Position numbers and translations under genes: made by a program. Source: Mycobacterium sp. GA-1841 (GTDB taxonomy: Bacteria; Actinomycetota; Actinomycetes; Mycobacteriales; Mycobacteriaceae). Taken from it: a stretch of DNA of 36,001 nucleotides. Shown piece by piece: positions 25,031-33,228 of the stretch; position 1 is the stretch's first letter, and every line of letters starts with the position of its first letter. The DNA is taken from positions 1 to 36,001 of the forward strand of contig NZ_MBEQ01000075.1 in assembly GCF_001954135.1 (NCBI RefSeq), read 5' to 3'. The notes under the pieces were generated by a model. The model saw nothing but the letters and a program-made list of their open reading frames with translations. It ran no database searches and was not told the DNA's origin.

Positions 25031-25888
25031 CTAGCCGCCGAACCTCGCTCCGGAATCGACCGTCCACAACGCCATCGTGAGCAGCATGTTGACGATGATC
25101 ACCACGGTGATGCTGGCCCGCATGGCGTGGCCGGCCGCCACCCCGACACCCACCGGGCCGCCCGAGGCGTAGAAGCCGTAATAGCACTGCACGGTGGAGG
25201 CGATCCAGACGAAGATGACCGTCTTCAACAGCGAGTAGAGGATGTCCTGGCCCGACAACATCAGGGTGAAGTAGTGCAGATAGGAACCGGTGGATCCGCC
25301 GCTGATCAGATACACCACGACCTGGGTGGTCAGATAGCTCACCGCCAGGCAGAGCACATACAGCGGGATCACCGCGACCACCGAGGCCATCAGCCGGGTG
25401 GTGACCAGGTACGGGATCGGGCGGATGGCGATGGAATCGAGCGCGTCGATCTCCTCGGCGATGCGCATCGAGCCGAGCTGCGCGGTGAACCGGCAGCCGG
25501 CCTGCGTCGCGAAGGCCAGTGACGCGGCGATCGGCGCGAGCTCGCGGGTGTTCACCAACGAGGAGATGATGCCGGTGGCCGGGCCGAGCCCGAGCAGATC
25601 CAGGAAGTTGTAGCCCTCGATGCCGACGAGGGCGCCCACGGTGATGCCGAGCACCACGGCCACGCCGGCGGTGCCACCGCCGACGACGAGCGAGCCGTTG
25701 CCCCAGGCGATGTCGGAGAGCAGCCGGACGAACTCACCGCGGTAGTGACGCAACGCGATCGGCACCGCCGTCACGGCGCGCACGAAGAACACCATCATGT
25801 GGCCCAGCCGGATCACCGGTGTGGACGCGCGTCGGTAGAGCCGCACCCACGGTGCGAGCAGCGGCGGCAGGAAGGTCGATGCGGTCAT
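25031..25888 (-). CDS. yrbEB: YrbEB, permease subunit of the Mce lipid importer
   Basis: This 285-residue MlaE-family permease has about five or six membrane helices. Family patterns include ELAPIAASLAFATQAGCRFTAQLGSMRIAEEIDAL (given here as the region about 116-150), the conserved coupling segment near the cytoplasmic ATPase. It should pair with YrbEA in the inner membrane. It begins one base after the yrbEA stop codon and directly abuts mceA. Confidence 0.96.
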   Translation of the reverse strand: MTASTFLPPLLAPWVRLYRRASTPVIRLGHMMVFFVRAVTAVPIALRHYRGEFVRLLSDIAWGNGSLVVGGGTAGVAVVLGITVGALVGIEGYNFLDLLGLGPATGIISSLVNTRELAPIAASLAFATQAGCRFTAQLGSMRIAEEIDALDSIAIRPIPYLVTTRLMASVVAVIPLYVLCLAVSYLTTQVVVYLISGGSTGSYLHYFTLMLSGQDILYSLLKTVIFVWIASTVQCYYGFYASGGPVGVGVAAGHAMRASITVVIIVNMLLTMALWTVDSGARFGG

Positions 25889-25889
25889 G

Positions 25890-26759
25890 TCACAGCCCGA
25901 CCCGGGGGAACAGCATGATGTAGAGCTGGCTGATCGCGACGTTGACCACCATCAACAGCAGGATGGACTCGACCACCGCTGCATTCACCGAGTTGGCCAC
26001 CCCGGTCGGCCCGCCTTTGGTGGACAGTCCTTTCTGACATGACACGACCGCCACGATGGCGCCGAAGATCACCGCCTTGATCAGGGCCACGATCATGTCG
26101 CCGGTGGTGGCGAACGAGGCGAAGGTCGCCACGAAGCTGCCGGGGGCCCCGTTCTGGAAGTACACGTTGAACAGGAAGCTGGCCAAGAAGCCGACGAAAC
26201 ACACCACGCCGGTGAGCGCGACGCCGATCATGATGGCGGCGGCAAAGCGGGGCACCACCAACCGCTGGATCACCGAGACGCCCATGACTTCCATGGCGTC
26301 GGTCTCCTCCCGCATGGTTCGCGACCCCAGATCGGCGGTGATGGCCGAGCCGACCGCGGCTGCCATGAGCACGGCCGCCGTCAGCGAGGCTGCCTGCCGG
26401 ATGACGGCCAGCCCGCTGGCGGCGCCGGCCAGCGACGTGGCACCCACCTGCCCGGCCAACAACGCGAACTGAATCGAGAGGGTGACCCCGATCGGCAGGG
26501 CGACCAGCACCGTGGGAACCACGGCCGTACCTGCCATGAACGCGCCCTGGCGGATGAACTCCTGCCACTGGAAGCGGCCCGTCACCAGGTCGACGAACAA
26601 GGTCTGAAGGGTGCGCACCCCAAGAACGAACTGGTCCCCGACTGTGGTGAGTGATGCGAGCGGATGACGCCGGGCGTAGCCGGTGGCCCATTTCTCGATG
26701 GCGTCGACTCCCCGGTCCGGTTCGACCCCATCAGAGACGCTCTCGGGCGGCGCCGTCAT
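25890..26759 (-). CDS. yrbEA: YrbEA, permease subunit of the Mce lipid importer (first gene of operon)
   Basis: This 289-residue MlaE-family permease has a hydrophilic N-terminus of about 65 residues, then several membrane helices and the conserved ITADLGSRTMREETDAMEVMG segment (about 142-160). It opens the ten-gene operon that runs to 15993: yrbEA, yrbEB, mceA-F, mce-associated gene, secreted protein. The importer is a lipid transporter in studied mycobacteria (fatty acids for Mce1, cholesterol for Mce4); the cargo here is unknown. No FadD-type or regulator gene precedes it. The ATG at 26759 sits directly after AGAGAGG, an unusually short ribosome-binding spacing. Confidence 0.96.
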   Translation of the reverse strand: MTAPPESVSDGVEPDRGVDAIEKWATGYARRHPLASLTTVGDQFVLGVRTLQTLFVDLVTGRFQWQEFIRQGAFMAGTAVVPTVLVALPIGVTLSIQFALLAGQVGATSLAGAASGLAVIRQAASLTAAVLMAAAVGSAITADLGSRTMREETDAMEVMGVSVIQRLVVPRFAAAIMIGVALTGVVCFVGFLASFLFNVYFQNGAPGSFVATFASFATTGDMIVALIKAVIFGAIVAVVSCQKGLSTKGGPTGVANSVNAAVVESILLLMVVNVAISQLYIMLFPRVGL

Positions 26760-26852
26760 CCTCTCTCATTAAGCAGCAGAACCACCAACAATCAATCCTC
26801 CCCAGGCCCGAGGTTCGACCGTTCTCGGCCGGATAACTCAGCAGTGGTTCGC

Positions 26853-26912
26853 ACCGTAGCGTCGGGACTCGACGTGCGTCAACGTTTTGCCGAATTCTCA
26901 TTCACTTAGTGA
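26853..26912 (-). promoter_or_regulatory. candidate mce operon promoter with upstream palindrome
   Basis: On the minus strand, TTGACG (26877-26882) and TACGGT (26853-26858) are separated by 18 bp, a good match to a SigA-type promoter, about 95 bp upstream of yrbEA. Twenty bases further upstream, TCACTTAGTGA (26902-26912) is a perfect palindrome around one central base, suitable as a binding site for a dimeric regulator. Confidence 0.55.
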
Positions 26913-27207
26913 GCCCGGCTCAGCATCTTCCGGCAAACGAACCGCGATGGCGCGCTCGTGATCGCCGGGCCCTGGTGCCCGGTTGGCGACGTGTCATTTC
27001 GCAGATTACCTGTAAATACAGTGGATTCAGGCCGAATTACGCATCATGGGTGTCCCCACCGGCGCGACGGGCCCGAACGTGCGACAACCGACGATCGCCG
27101 ACCCGACGACCGCGCGACGGAATTCGTAGCACGTATGCATATTAACTTTGCCGATGGTGCGCAAACCGTCAAAAAAGTGGTCAAAAGTTCGCCGACCGCC
27201 GGACCGG
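26913..27207. other. intergenic stretch between the mce promoter and the ArsR gene
   Basis: No gene is supported: open frames here are short and lack the G/C third-position bias. It contains one small perfect inverted repeat, CTGTAAATACAG (27010-27021), and locally A+T-rich DNA near 27120-27180 just downstream of the ArsR stop codon. Confidence 0.5.
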
Positions 27208-27537
27208 TCAGCCGCTGGACTCCGCTTCCCGGTTGGCCTGGACCACGACTGCCGCCAACAGACCCGGCATCGCCGCCTCGACAACATCGACGCGCAGCCG
27301 TTGATGGGTGTGGCCGTCGTTGGGGGTCCGCACGATCAGGCCGGCGTCACGCAGGATGTTGAAGTGGTGCGTGGCGGTTGATTTGTTGATGCCGTCGTAG
27401 AGCGCCGCACACCGGACCGGCTCCCCCGCGTTGTAGAGCCGGCGCACCATCTCCAGTCGGACCGGATCTTGCAGTGCACTCAACACCTGATGGATCGGTG
27501 CGACCGCGACGGTCCGCGTCGTCGGCGCCTCTGCCAT
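27208..27537 (-). CDS. ArsR-family transcriptional regulator
   Basis: This 109-residue winged-helix protein has the ArsR layout: ALQDPVRLEMVRRLYNAGEPVRC (helices 1-3), then the recognition region NKSTATHHFNILRDAGLIV (about 51-69), and a beta-wing RTPNDGHTHQRLR. The metal-binding ELCVCDL motif of arsenic or cadmium sensors is absent, so an organic ligand or another signal is more likely. It is divergent from an MFS transporter across a 96-bp gap holding two matched inverted repeats, which strongly suggests it represses that gene and itself. Confidence 0.92.
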   Translation of the reverse strand: MAEAPTTRTVAVAPIHQVLSALQDPVRLEMVRRLYNAGEPVRCAALYDGINKSTATHHFNILRDAGLIVRTPNDGHTHQRLRVDVVEAAMPGLLAAVVVQANREAESSG

Positions 27538-27560
27538 GTGCCCTCCGCCACCCGAAAATA

Positions 27561-27580
27561 GGTTTGATGTTCATCAAACC
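27561..27580. promoter_or_regulatory. ArsR operator 1 (perfect inverted repeat)
   Basis: GGTTTGATGTTCATCAAACC is a perfect 9-2-9 inverted repeat between the divergent ArsR and MFS genes. Its core half-sites are GTTTGAT and ATCAAAC with four bases between them. Confidence 0.8.
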
Positions 27581-27598
27581 CGGCGTAGGCTCGGCCGG

Positions 27599-27616
27599 GT
27601 TCGATAAACGTCAAAC
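27599..27616. promoter_or_regulatory. ArsR operator 2 (imperfect inverted repeat)
   Basis: GTTCGATAAACGTCAAAC has the same 7-4-7 geometry as operator 1, with half-sites GTTCGAT and GTCAAAC. The centres of the two sites are 37 bp apart. It lies 18-35 bp before the MFS start codon, where binding would block transcription. Confidence 0.7.
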
Positions 27617-27633
27617 TTACCGGACGGGGAGCG

Positions 27634-28851
27634 ATGACGGCTCAGATTTCGACCGATGGCGCGCTCGGGGCCGACCACAGCCAGCGGTGGGCCTATCCCC
27701 TACTGCTTGTCTTCAGCGGTGTGGCCCTGGGCGTCTCGGGCCTGCCCGCCCCGCTGTACGGGATCTACGAGACGGCATGGCATCTCACGCCGCTGGCCAC
27801 CACCGTCGTGTTCGCGGTGTACGCACTTGCCGCCCTGGCCGCCGTCCTGGTCTCCGGCCGCGTCTCCGACGTGATCGGCCGCAAGCCGGTGCTGGTGGGC
27901 GCACTCATCGCGATGCTCGTCGGCCTCGGCGTGTTCCTGGTGGCCGACAACATGGCGCTGCTCCTGCTTGCCCGCACCATCCACGGTGCCGCCATCGGCT
28001 CGATCGTGGTCGTGACCGCCGCGGCCCTGCTGGACCTGCGCCCGCACCGCGGCGTGCGCTCCGGACAACTCAGCGGCGTGGCGTTCAACATCGGCATGAC
28101 CGTGGCGATCATCGGATCCGCCGCGCTCGCGCAGTACGCGCCACATCCGTTGCGCACTCCCTACGCCGTGGTCGCGGTGGTCTGCGTGCTCGTCGGCGTC
28201 GGCGTCCTCGCCCTGCGCGAAACCCACACCGTCCGCTCCGCCGGCCCCATCCGGATCTCGAAACCCGCAGTGGCCAAAGAAATCCGGGCAGACTTCTGGT
28301 TCGCCGCTCTCGGCGCGATGGCTTCCTGGTCGGTGCTCGGCGTCCTGCTGTCGTTGTATCCGTCCCTGGCGGCCCGCCAGACGCACATCGAGAACCTGGT
28401 GTTCGGTGGCGGCGTCGTGGCCGTCACCGCGTTCTCCGCGGCAATGGCCCAGTTGGCCGCCACCCGCATCCCGGCCCACCGCTCGGCGATCATCGGCGAC
28501 GTCGGCATGGCGGTGACGCTGGGCCTGACCGTCCCGGTGCTGGTCACCCACTCCTGGCCCTTGGTGTTCGCCGCGGCTGCGCTGCTCGGCGCGACGTTCG
28601 GGCTCGGATTCGGCGGATCGCTACGGCACCTGTCCCAGGTGGTCCCGGCCGGCCAGCGCGGCGAGACCATGTCCGCGTTCTACCTGTTGGCCTACACCGC
28701 GATGGCCGTGCCGACGCTGCTGGCCGGCTGGGCCGCCACCCGCTGGGACCTGGACACGGTCTTCCCCTGGTTCGCCGGCGCGGTCGCCACCGCGTGTCTG
28801 GCCGCCGCGCTCATCGGCACGCTGAGCCGGCGTCGCAGCGCCACCGGGTGA
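27634..28851 (+). CDS. MFS transporter under ArsR control
   Basis: This 405-residue transporter has about twelve membrane helices and the MFS signature SGRVSDVIGRKPVL (about 78-91) after helix 2, and a second-half counterpart near GGSLRHLSQVVPAGQRG. The layout is that of small-molecule exporters of the DHA1 type. Nothing in the sequence names the substrate. GGGGAG precedes the ATG by a few bases. Divergent pairing with the ArsR gene and the two operators indicate ligand-inducible expression. Confidence 0.92.
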   Translation: MTAQISTDGALGADHSQRWAYPLLLVFSGVALGVSGLPAPLYGIYETAWHLTPLATTVVFAVYALAALAAVLVSGRVSDVIGRKPVLVGALIAMLVGLGVFLVADNMALLLLARTIHGAAIGSIVVVTAAALLDLRPHRGVRSGQLSGVAFNIGMTVAIIGSAALAQYAPHPLRTPYAVVAVVCVLVGVGVLALRETHTVRSAGPIRISKPAVAKEIRADFWFAALGAMASWSVLGVLLSLYPSLAARQTHIENLVFGGGVVAVTAFSAAMAQLAATRIPAHRSAIIGDVGMAVTLGLTVPVLVTHSWPLVFAAAALLGATFGLGFGGSLRHLSQVVPAGQRGETMSAFYLLAYTAMAVPTLLAGWAATRWDLDTVFPWFAGAVATACLAAALIGTLSRRRSATG

Positions 28852-28892
28852 CCCAGTTCGGCAACTAGGGCTCCCCCACCGCCCCTCGGCAA

Positions 28893-28905
28893 TACGCTGA
28901 TCGCC
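28893..28905 (+). promoter_or_regulatory. candidate -10 box for a leaderless gpsA transcript
   Basis: TACGCT (28893-28898) fits the mycobacterial TANNNT -10 pattern and is separated by seven bases from the gpsA ATG. No Shine-Dalgarno sequence is present. Together these suggest that transcription begins at the A of the start codon. Confidence 0.5.
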
Positions 28906-29931
28906 ATGGCACCAGCGCAACGAGAACCCAACGTCGTCGTCCTCGGCGGAGGATCGTGGGGCACCACCGTGGCCTCCATCTGTGCCCGGCGTGGGCCGAC
29001 CCTGCAGTGGGTGCGCTCGGAGGAGACCGCCAAGGACATCAACGACAACCACCGCAACTCCCGCTACCTGGGTGACGAAGTCGCGTTACCCGAAAGCCTG
29101 AAGGCCACCACCGATTTCAGCGAGGCGGCACACTGCGCCGACGTGATCGTGATGGGCGTGCCCTCGCACGGCTTCCGTGGGGTGCTCACCGAGCTGGCCC
29201 GCGAACTGCGCCCCTGGGTCCCGGTGGTCTCCCTCGTCAAAGGCCTGGAACAGGGCACGAACAAGCGGATGAGCGAGATCGTCGACGAGGTGCTGCCCGG
29301 CCACCCCGCCGGCATCCTGGCCGGGCCGAACATCGCCCGCGAAGTCGCCGAGGGTTACGCCGCCGCGGCAGTGCTGGCCATGCCCGACCAACACCTGGCA
29401 GCCAAACTCGCAGAGTTGTTCCGCACCAAGAGGTTTCGGACCTACACCACCGACGATGTGATCGGTGTGGAGATGGCCGGCGCGCTCAAGAACGTCTACG
29501 CCATCGCGGTCGGCATGGGCTACTCACTGGGCATTGGCGAGAACACCCGCGCGATGGTGATGGCGCGTGCGGTGCGCGAGATGGCGAAACTCGGTGAAGC
29601 CATGGGCGGACAGCGCGACACCTTCGCGGGTCTGGCCGGCATGGGCGACCTCATCGTCACCTGCACCAGCCAACGCAGCCGCAACCGGCACGTCGGCGAA
29701 CAATTGGGCTCCGGGAAGAAGGTCGAGGAGATCATCGCCTCGATGAACCAGGTGGCCGAGGGCGTCAAGGCGGCCAGCGTGATCATGGAATTCGCCGACA
29801 ACTACGGGTTGAACATGCCGATCGCCCGCGAGGTGGACGGTGTGATCAACCACGGATTCTCCGTCGAGGACGCCTACCAGGGGCTGATGATCGAGAAGCC
29901 CGGGCACGAGGTGCACGGGTCGGGGTTCTGA
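28906..29931 (+). CDS. gpsA: NAD(P)+-dependent glycerol-3-phosphate dehydrogenase
   Basis: This 341-residue enzyme interconverts dihydroxyacetone phosphate and sn-glycerol 3-phosphate, feeding phospholipid synthesis in the cytoplasm. Visible motifs: the dinucleotide loop VVLGGGSWGTT (about 11-21), SLVKGLEQGT with Lys112, AGPNIAREVAEG (139-150), catalytic Lys195 in GALKNVYAIAVGMG, and GLAGMGDLIVTC with SRNRHVG in the C-terminal domain. The length equals M. tuberculosis GpdA1 (Rv0564c, 341 residues, from memory). The stop codon lies three bases from the stop of the convergent secreted-protein gene, with no room for a hairpin between them. Confidence 0.96.
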   Translation: MAPAQREPNVVVLGGGSWGTTVASICARRGPTLQWVRSEETAKDINDNHRNSRYLGDEVALPESLKATTDFSEAAHCADVIVMGVPSHGFRGVLTELARELRPWVPVVSLVKGLEQGTNKRMSEIVDEVLPGHPAGILAGPNIAREVAEGYAAAAVLAMPDQHLAAKLAELFRTKRFRTYTTDDVIGVEMAGALKNVYAIAVGMGYSLGIGENTRAMVMARAVREMAKLGEAMGGQRDTFAGLAGMGDLIVTCTSQRSRNRHVGEQLGSGKKVEEIIASMNQVAEGVKAASVIMEFADNYGLNMPIAREVDGVINHGFSVEDAYQGLMIEKPGHEVHGSGF

Positions 29932-29934
29932 GCC

Positions 29935-30444
29935 TCAGCCGATCGTGAACGTGGGCTTGAAGTCCGATTCCTGCTCGCCGATGACGAAGCTGCCCGACGG
30001 GCTGAGCACGAAGCCCGACTGATTGCGCCCGTCGATGCACGACGTCGTGACACCGTCGGTGCCGCAGCTGATGGTCTGATAGCTGATCCGGGAGTTGGCC
30101 GGCAACGGCTTGGCGTCGCCGACGGCGGCGAACACCGGAGCCGGCGAACTGGCGAACCCGGGCACCCCGGGCCCACCGCTGACCAGGTTGGCGCCGTTGG
30201 GTGCGGCCGGGATCGGCCCGCTGCACCCATAACTGCCGCTGCGCTGCAGCACACAGGTGAGGCCGTCGGGAGCGCTGAACGCATACCAGTTGTTGTCCAT
30301 CACGGCATATTCAGAAGTCTTGACGGGCGGGTAGGCGTTCACGTTGGGAACGACCGGCGGTGGTGGTGGATCCGCTTGGGCGATCCCGGGCCCGCTCATC
30401 ACCGCTCCCGCGGCCACCAGGCCGATCAGCACTCTGCTCAGCAC
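29935..30444 (-). CDS. small secreted protein, function unknown
   Basis: This 169-residue protein has a signal peptide (about 1-24, ending AQA) followed by DPPPPPVVP, as in many mycobacterial exported proteins. The mature part has four cysteines (CVLQRSGSYGC and ISCGTDGVTTSC), suggesting two disulfides, in a pattern that could be a small beta-rich domain. I do not recognise a named family. The start is GTG at 30444; TAGGGT lies six bases upstream, so it may be leaderless. The gene is convergent with gpsA. Confidence 0.82.
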   Translation of the reverse strand: MLSRVLIGLVAAGAVMSGPGIAQADPPPPPVVPNVNAYPPVKTSEYAVMDNNWYAFSAPDGLTCVLQRSGSYGCSGPIPAAPNGANLVSGGPGVPGFASSPAPVFAAVGDAKPLPANSRISYQTISCGTDGVTTSCIDGRNQSGFVLSPSGSFVIGEQESDFKPTFTIG

Positions 30445-30450
30445 GCCGTC

Positions 30451-30456
30451 ACCCTA
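30451..30456 (-). promoter_or_regulatory. candidate -10 box for a leaderless secreted-protein transcript
   Basis: On the minus strand TAGGGT is followed by six bases and then the GTG start codon at 30444. The TANNNT pattern and short spacing match leaderless mycobacterial promoters. No -35 box or Shine-Dalgarno sequence is evident. Confidence 0.4.
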
Positions 30457-30495
30457 ACGTGCAGCAGTGGGGCGGTCCACCGCTGCGGGATTCGG

Positions 30496-30810
30496 CTACT
30501 TGCCCTGCCCGCAGGCCAGGTCGACGTAGACCGTGGTGTACCGGACGCGCTCCTCGGTGTTGCCGCGCGGCGCGGCCTTGAGCTCGGTGATGTCGCGGCC
30601 GGGACGGACCGCCTTGACGTTGCAGTCGCTGATCGAGCCGCTGCCGACGCGGGACAGGATGACGCGGTAGCCCTCGTCCTCCAACTGTTTGATCGTCTGC
30701 TGGGCCGAGCCGGTGCCGCCCGGTGCCGCGGCGGCCGGTGCGGCCATCGCGCCCAACGCCAGGCCGGCTCCGACAGTGGCGACGGCAACATTTTTCCAGA
30801 TGTTCATCAT
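30496..30810 (-). CDS. small secreted protein (104 aa), function unknown
   Basis: This protein has an N-terminal signal peptide ending near AAPAAAAP (about residue 29) and a mature domain of about 75 residues with two cysteines (SDCNVK and LACGQ) that could pair. The start QQTIKQLEDEGYRVILSRVG recalls a PASTA-like helix-strand opening, but the match is loose. Two adjacent ATG codons (30810, 30807) could start it. It lies 51 bp upstream of the other secreted-protein gene on the same strand and may be cotranscribed with it. Confidence 0.8.
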   Translation of the reverse strand: MMNIWKNVAVATVGAGLALGAMAAPAAAAPGGTGSAQQTIKQLEDEGYRVILSRVGSGSISDCNVKAVRPGRDITELKAAPRGNTEERVRYTTVYVDLACGQGK

Positions 30811-30892
30811 TGAATTACCTGGCCTTTCCCTTACTGAGGTAGCCCCAGCCTAAGGAGCTGGCCAGCCCGGGTCCATCAACTCATATTGAACA

Positions 30893-30925
30893 CATACGTA
30901 TTTCCGCATACGGCCCGGCGGTCAA
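30893..30925 (-). promoter_or_regulatory. candidate promoter with CATACG direct repeats
   Basis: On the minus strand TTGACC (30920-30925) and TACGTA (30895-30900) could form -35 and -10 boxes with a slightly long 19-bp spacer, upstream of the 104-residue secreted-protein gene. On the plus strand CATACG occurs at 30893-30898 and 30907-30912, a direct repeat of 14-bp period, the type of arrangement bound by response regulators. Confidence 0.35.
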
Positions 30926-30938
30926 AGAATGTTCAGGC

Positions 30939-32447
30939 CTAATTCATATTTTTTGCGGGGACGCCGACGGTCTCCGGCGCGATCTCACCGGCGAGCGGAA
31001 TCCGCACCGTAAACACGGTGCGACCAGGCCTTGAGGCGACTGCGACGGTCCCGTGATGCGCTTCGATGATGGAGGCGACGATCGCCAGCCCCAAGCCGGT
31101 GCTCCCCAATTCCCGGGACCGTGATTTATCGGCCCGGACAAATCTGCCGAACAAATTCGGCAACAATTCCGCATCAATTCCCGGACCGTCATCGGCGACG
31201 GTCAATATTGCGAAATCGTCGGCCTCGGTCAACGAAATCGTGACGGTCACACCGGGCGGTGTGTGCACGGCCGCATTGGTCAACAGATTGCTCAGCACCT
31301 GGTGCAACCGGGCCAGGTCTCCGCGCACCCACATCGGATCGTCCGGCAGTTCGGCCACCCAGTGATGTTCGGGCGCCCCGACCGCCACGTCGTTGACCGC
31401 GTCGACCGCAAGGTCACTGAGGTCGACGTCGTCGGTCTCCAGCTCCTGGCCCTCGCTCAACCGGGACAACAGCAACAGATCACTGACCAGACCCGTCATC
31501 CGGCGCGCCTCGGCCTCGATGCGGGCCAGTGCGTATTCGGTCGTCGGCGGAAGGTTCGCACTGTCCTGGCGGGTCAGCTCGGCGTAGCCCTGGATGGCCG
31601 CCAACGGGGTGCGCAGCTCATGGCTGGCATCGGTGAGGAACTGCCGGGTACGTCGATCGGACTCGGCCAACGCAGCCAACGCACTGTCGACGTTGACCAG
31701 CAGCCGGTTCAGCGTGTCCCCGACCAGGCCGACCTCGGTGTCCGGATCGGTGTCCCGGTCCCGGACACGCGTGGTGATGCGGTGGTCGCCCCCGTCCAAC
31801 TGCAACGTCGCCACCTTCGCCGCCGTCGCCGCCACCCGGCTCAACGGCCGTAACGCGATGCGCACCACCGCGATGGTGCCCAGCGCGGTGACGATCAGTG
31901 CGAGGACGATCATCACCGCCACCGTCACCGACTTGCGGGCGATCACCAGGTTCGCGCTGTCCATCGACACCCCGGAGACGAGCACGTCACCGTTGCCCAC
32001 CGCATGACTGGCCAGCCGGTAGGAACCCAGCACGGGCAGTTTCACCGTGCGGGAAGCCTCGTCGGTCCAGGCGTACTGGTCGAGCGCGCCGGTCACCGCG
32101 ACGGGCGCCGGGTGCGACTCACCGTCGGAGAACACCGCCGAGCGGATCACCTCGCCGTCGTGCAAGACCGCGATCAGGTTGCCCGGCGCCTGCCCGACGA
32201 ACGCGGTGAGGGCCTCGGCGTCGCCGATCAGATCGTGCCCGGCCTGCTTCTCGCGCAGCTTGTCATAGGAGTGGGTGAACGCCGCCAGCGACCGCGACAC
32301 CTCGGTATCGCTCATCGTCGTCACATAGGTGTGCAGGCTGTAGACCGACAACGCCCCAACGGCGAACAGCACGACCGTGACGATCGCGCTGACTCCCAAG
32401 ACCAATCGCCGGCGTAGTGATCGCGGCCCCCATCGTCTGGGCGGCAT
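30939..32447 (-). CDS. trcS: sensor histidine kinase (TrcS-like)
   Basis: This 502-residue kinase has two membrane helices (about 18-40 and 173-197) around an extracytoplasmic sensor domain of about 130 residues, a HAMP region with an unusually charged stretch (RVRDRDTDPDTEVG, about 227-240), the H-box FLTDASHELRTPLAAIQGYAE with phospho-accepting His276, an N-box HQVLSNLLTNAAVHTP, and ATP-lid motifs DDGPGID and STGLGLAIV. The start is taken as the ATG at 32447, seven bases after the response regulator stop codon; an in-frame TTG at 32450 is possible. The partner gene is directly upstream. The TrcS assignment rests on that partner's strong resemblance to TrcR. Confidence 0.9.
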   Translation of the reverse strand: MPPRRWGPRSLRRRLVLGVSAIVTVVLFAVGALSVYSLHTYVTTMSDTEVSRSLAAFTHSYDKLREKQAGHDLIGDAEALTAFVGQAPGNLIAVLHDGEVIRSAVFSDGESHPAPVAVTGALDQYAWTDEASRTVKLPVLGSYRLASHAVGNGDVLVSGVSMDSANLVIARKSVTVAVMIVLALIVTALGTIAVVRIALRPLSRVAATAAKVATLQLDGGDHRITTRVRDRDTDPDTEVGLVGDTLNRLLVNVDSALAALAESDRRTRQFLTDASHELRTPLAAIQGYAELTRQDSANLPPTTEYALARIEAEARRMTGLVSDLLLLSRLSEGQELETDDVDLSDLAVDAVNDVAVGAPEHHWVAELPDDPMWVRGDLARLHQVLSNLLTNAAVHTPPGVTVTISLTEADDFAILTVADDGPGIDAELLPNLFGRFVRADKSRSRELGSTGLGLAIVASIIEAHHGTVAVASRPGRTVFTVRIPLAGEIAPETVGVPAKNMN

Positions 32448-32454
32448 CAATGCA

Positions 32455-33228
<774 letters not shown>

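Noticed and set aside
15993..26759. Assigning a number (mce1 to mce8) to the mce operon
   Set aside because: No FadD5-type gene, regulator or sterol genes flank it, and numbering needs a phylogeny I cannot run.
26760..27207. Short open frames in the mce upstream gap
   Set aside because: No G/C third-position bias, no ribosome binding sites and no recognisable protein pattern.
27474..28868. Second plus-strand frame overlapping the MFS gene
   Set aside because: Arg/Gly/Pro-rich shadow of the transporter, and it begins inside the opposite-strand ArsR gene.
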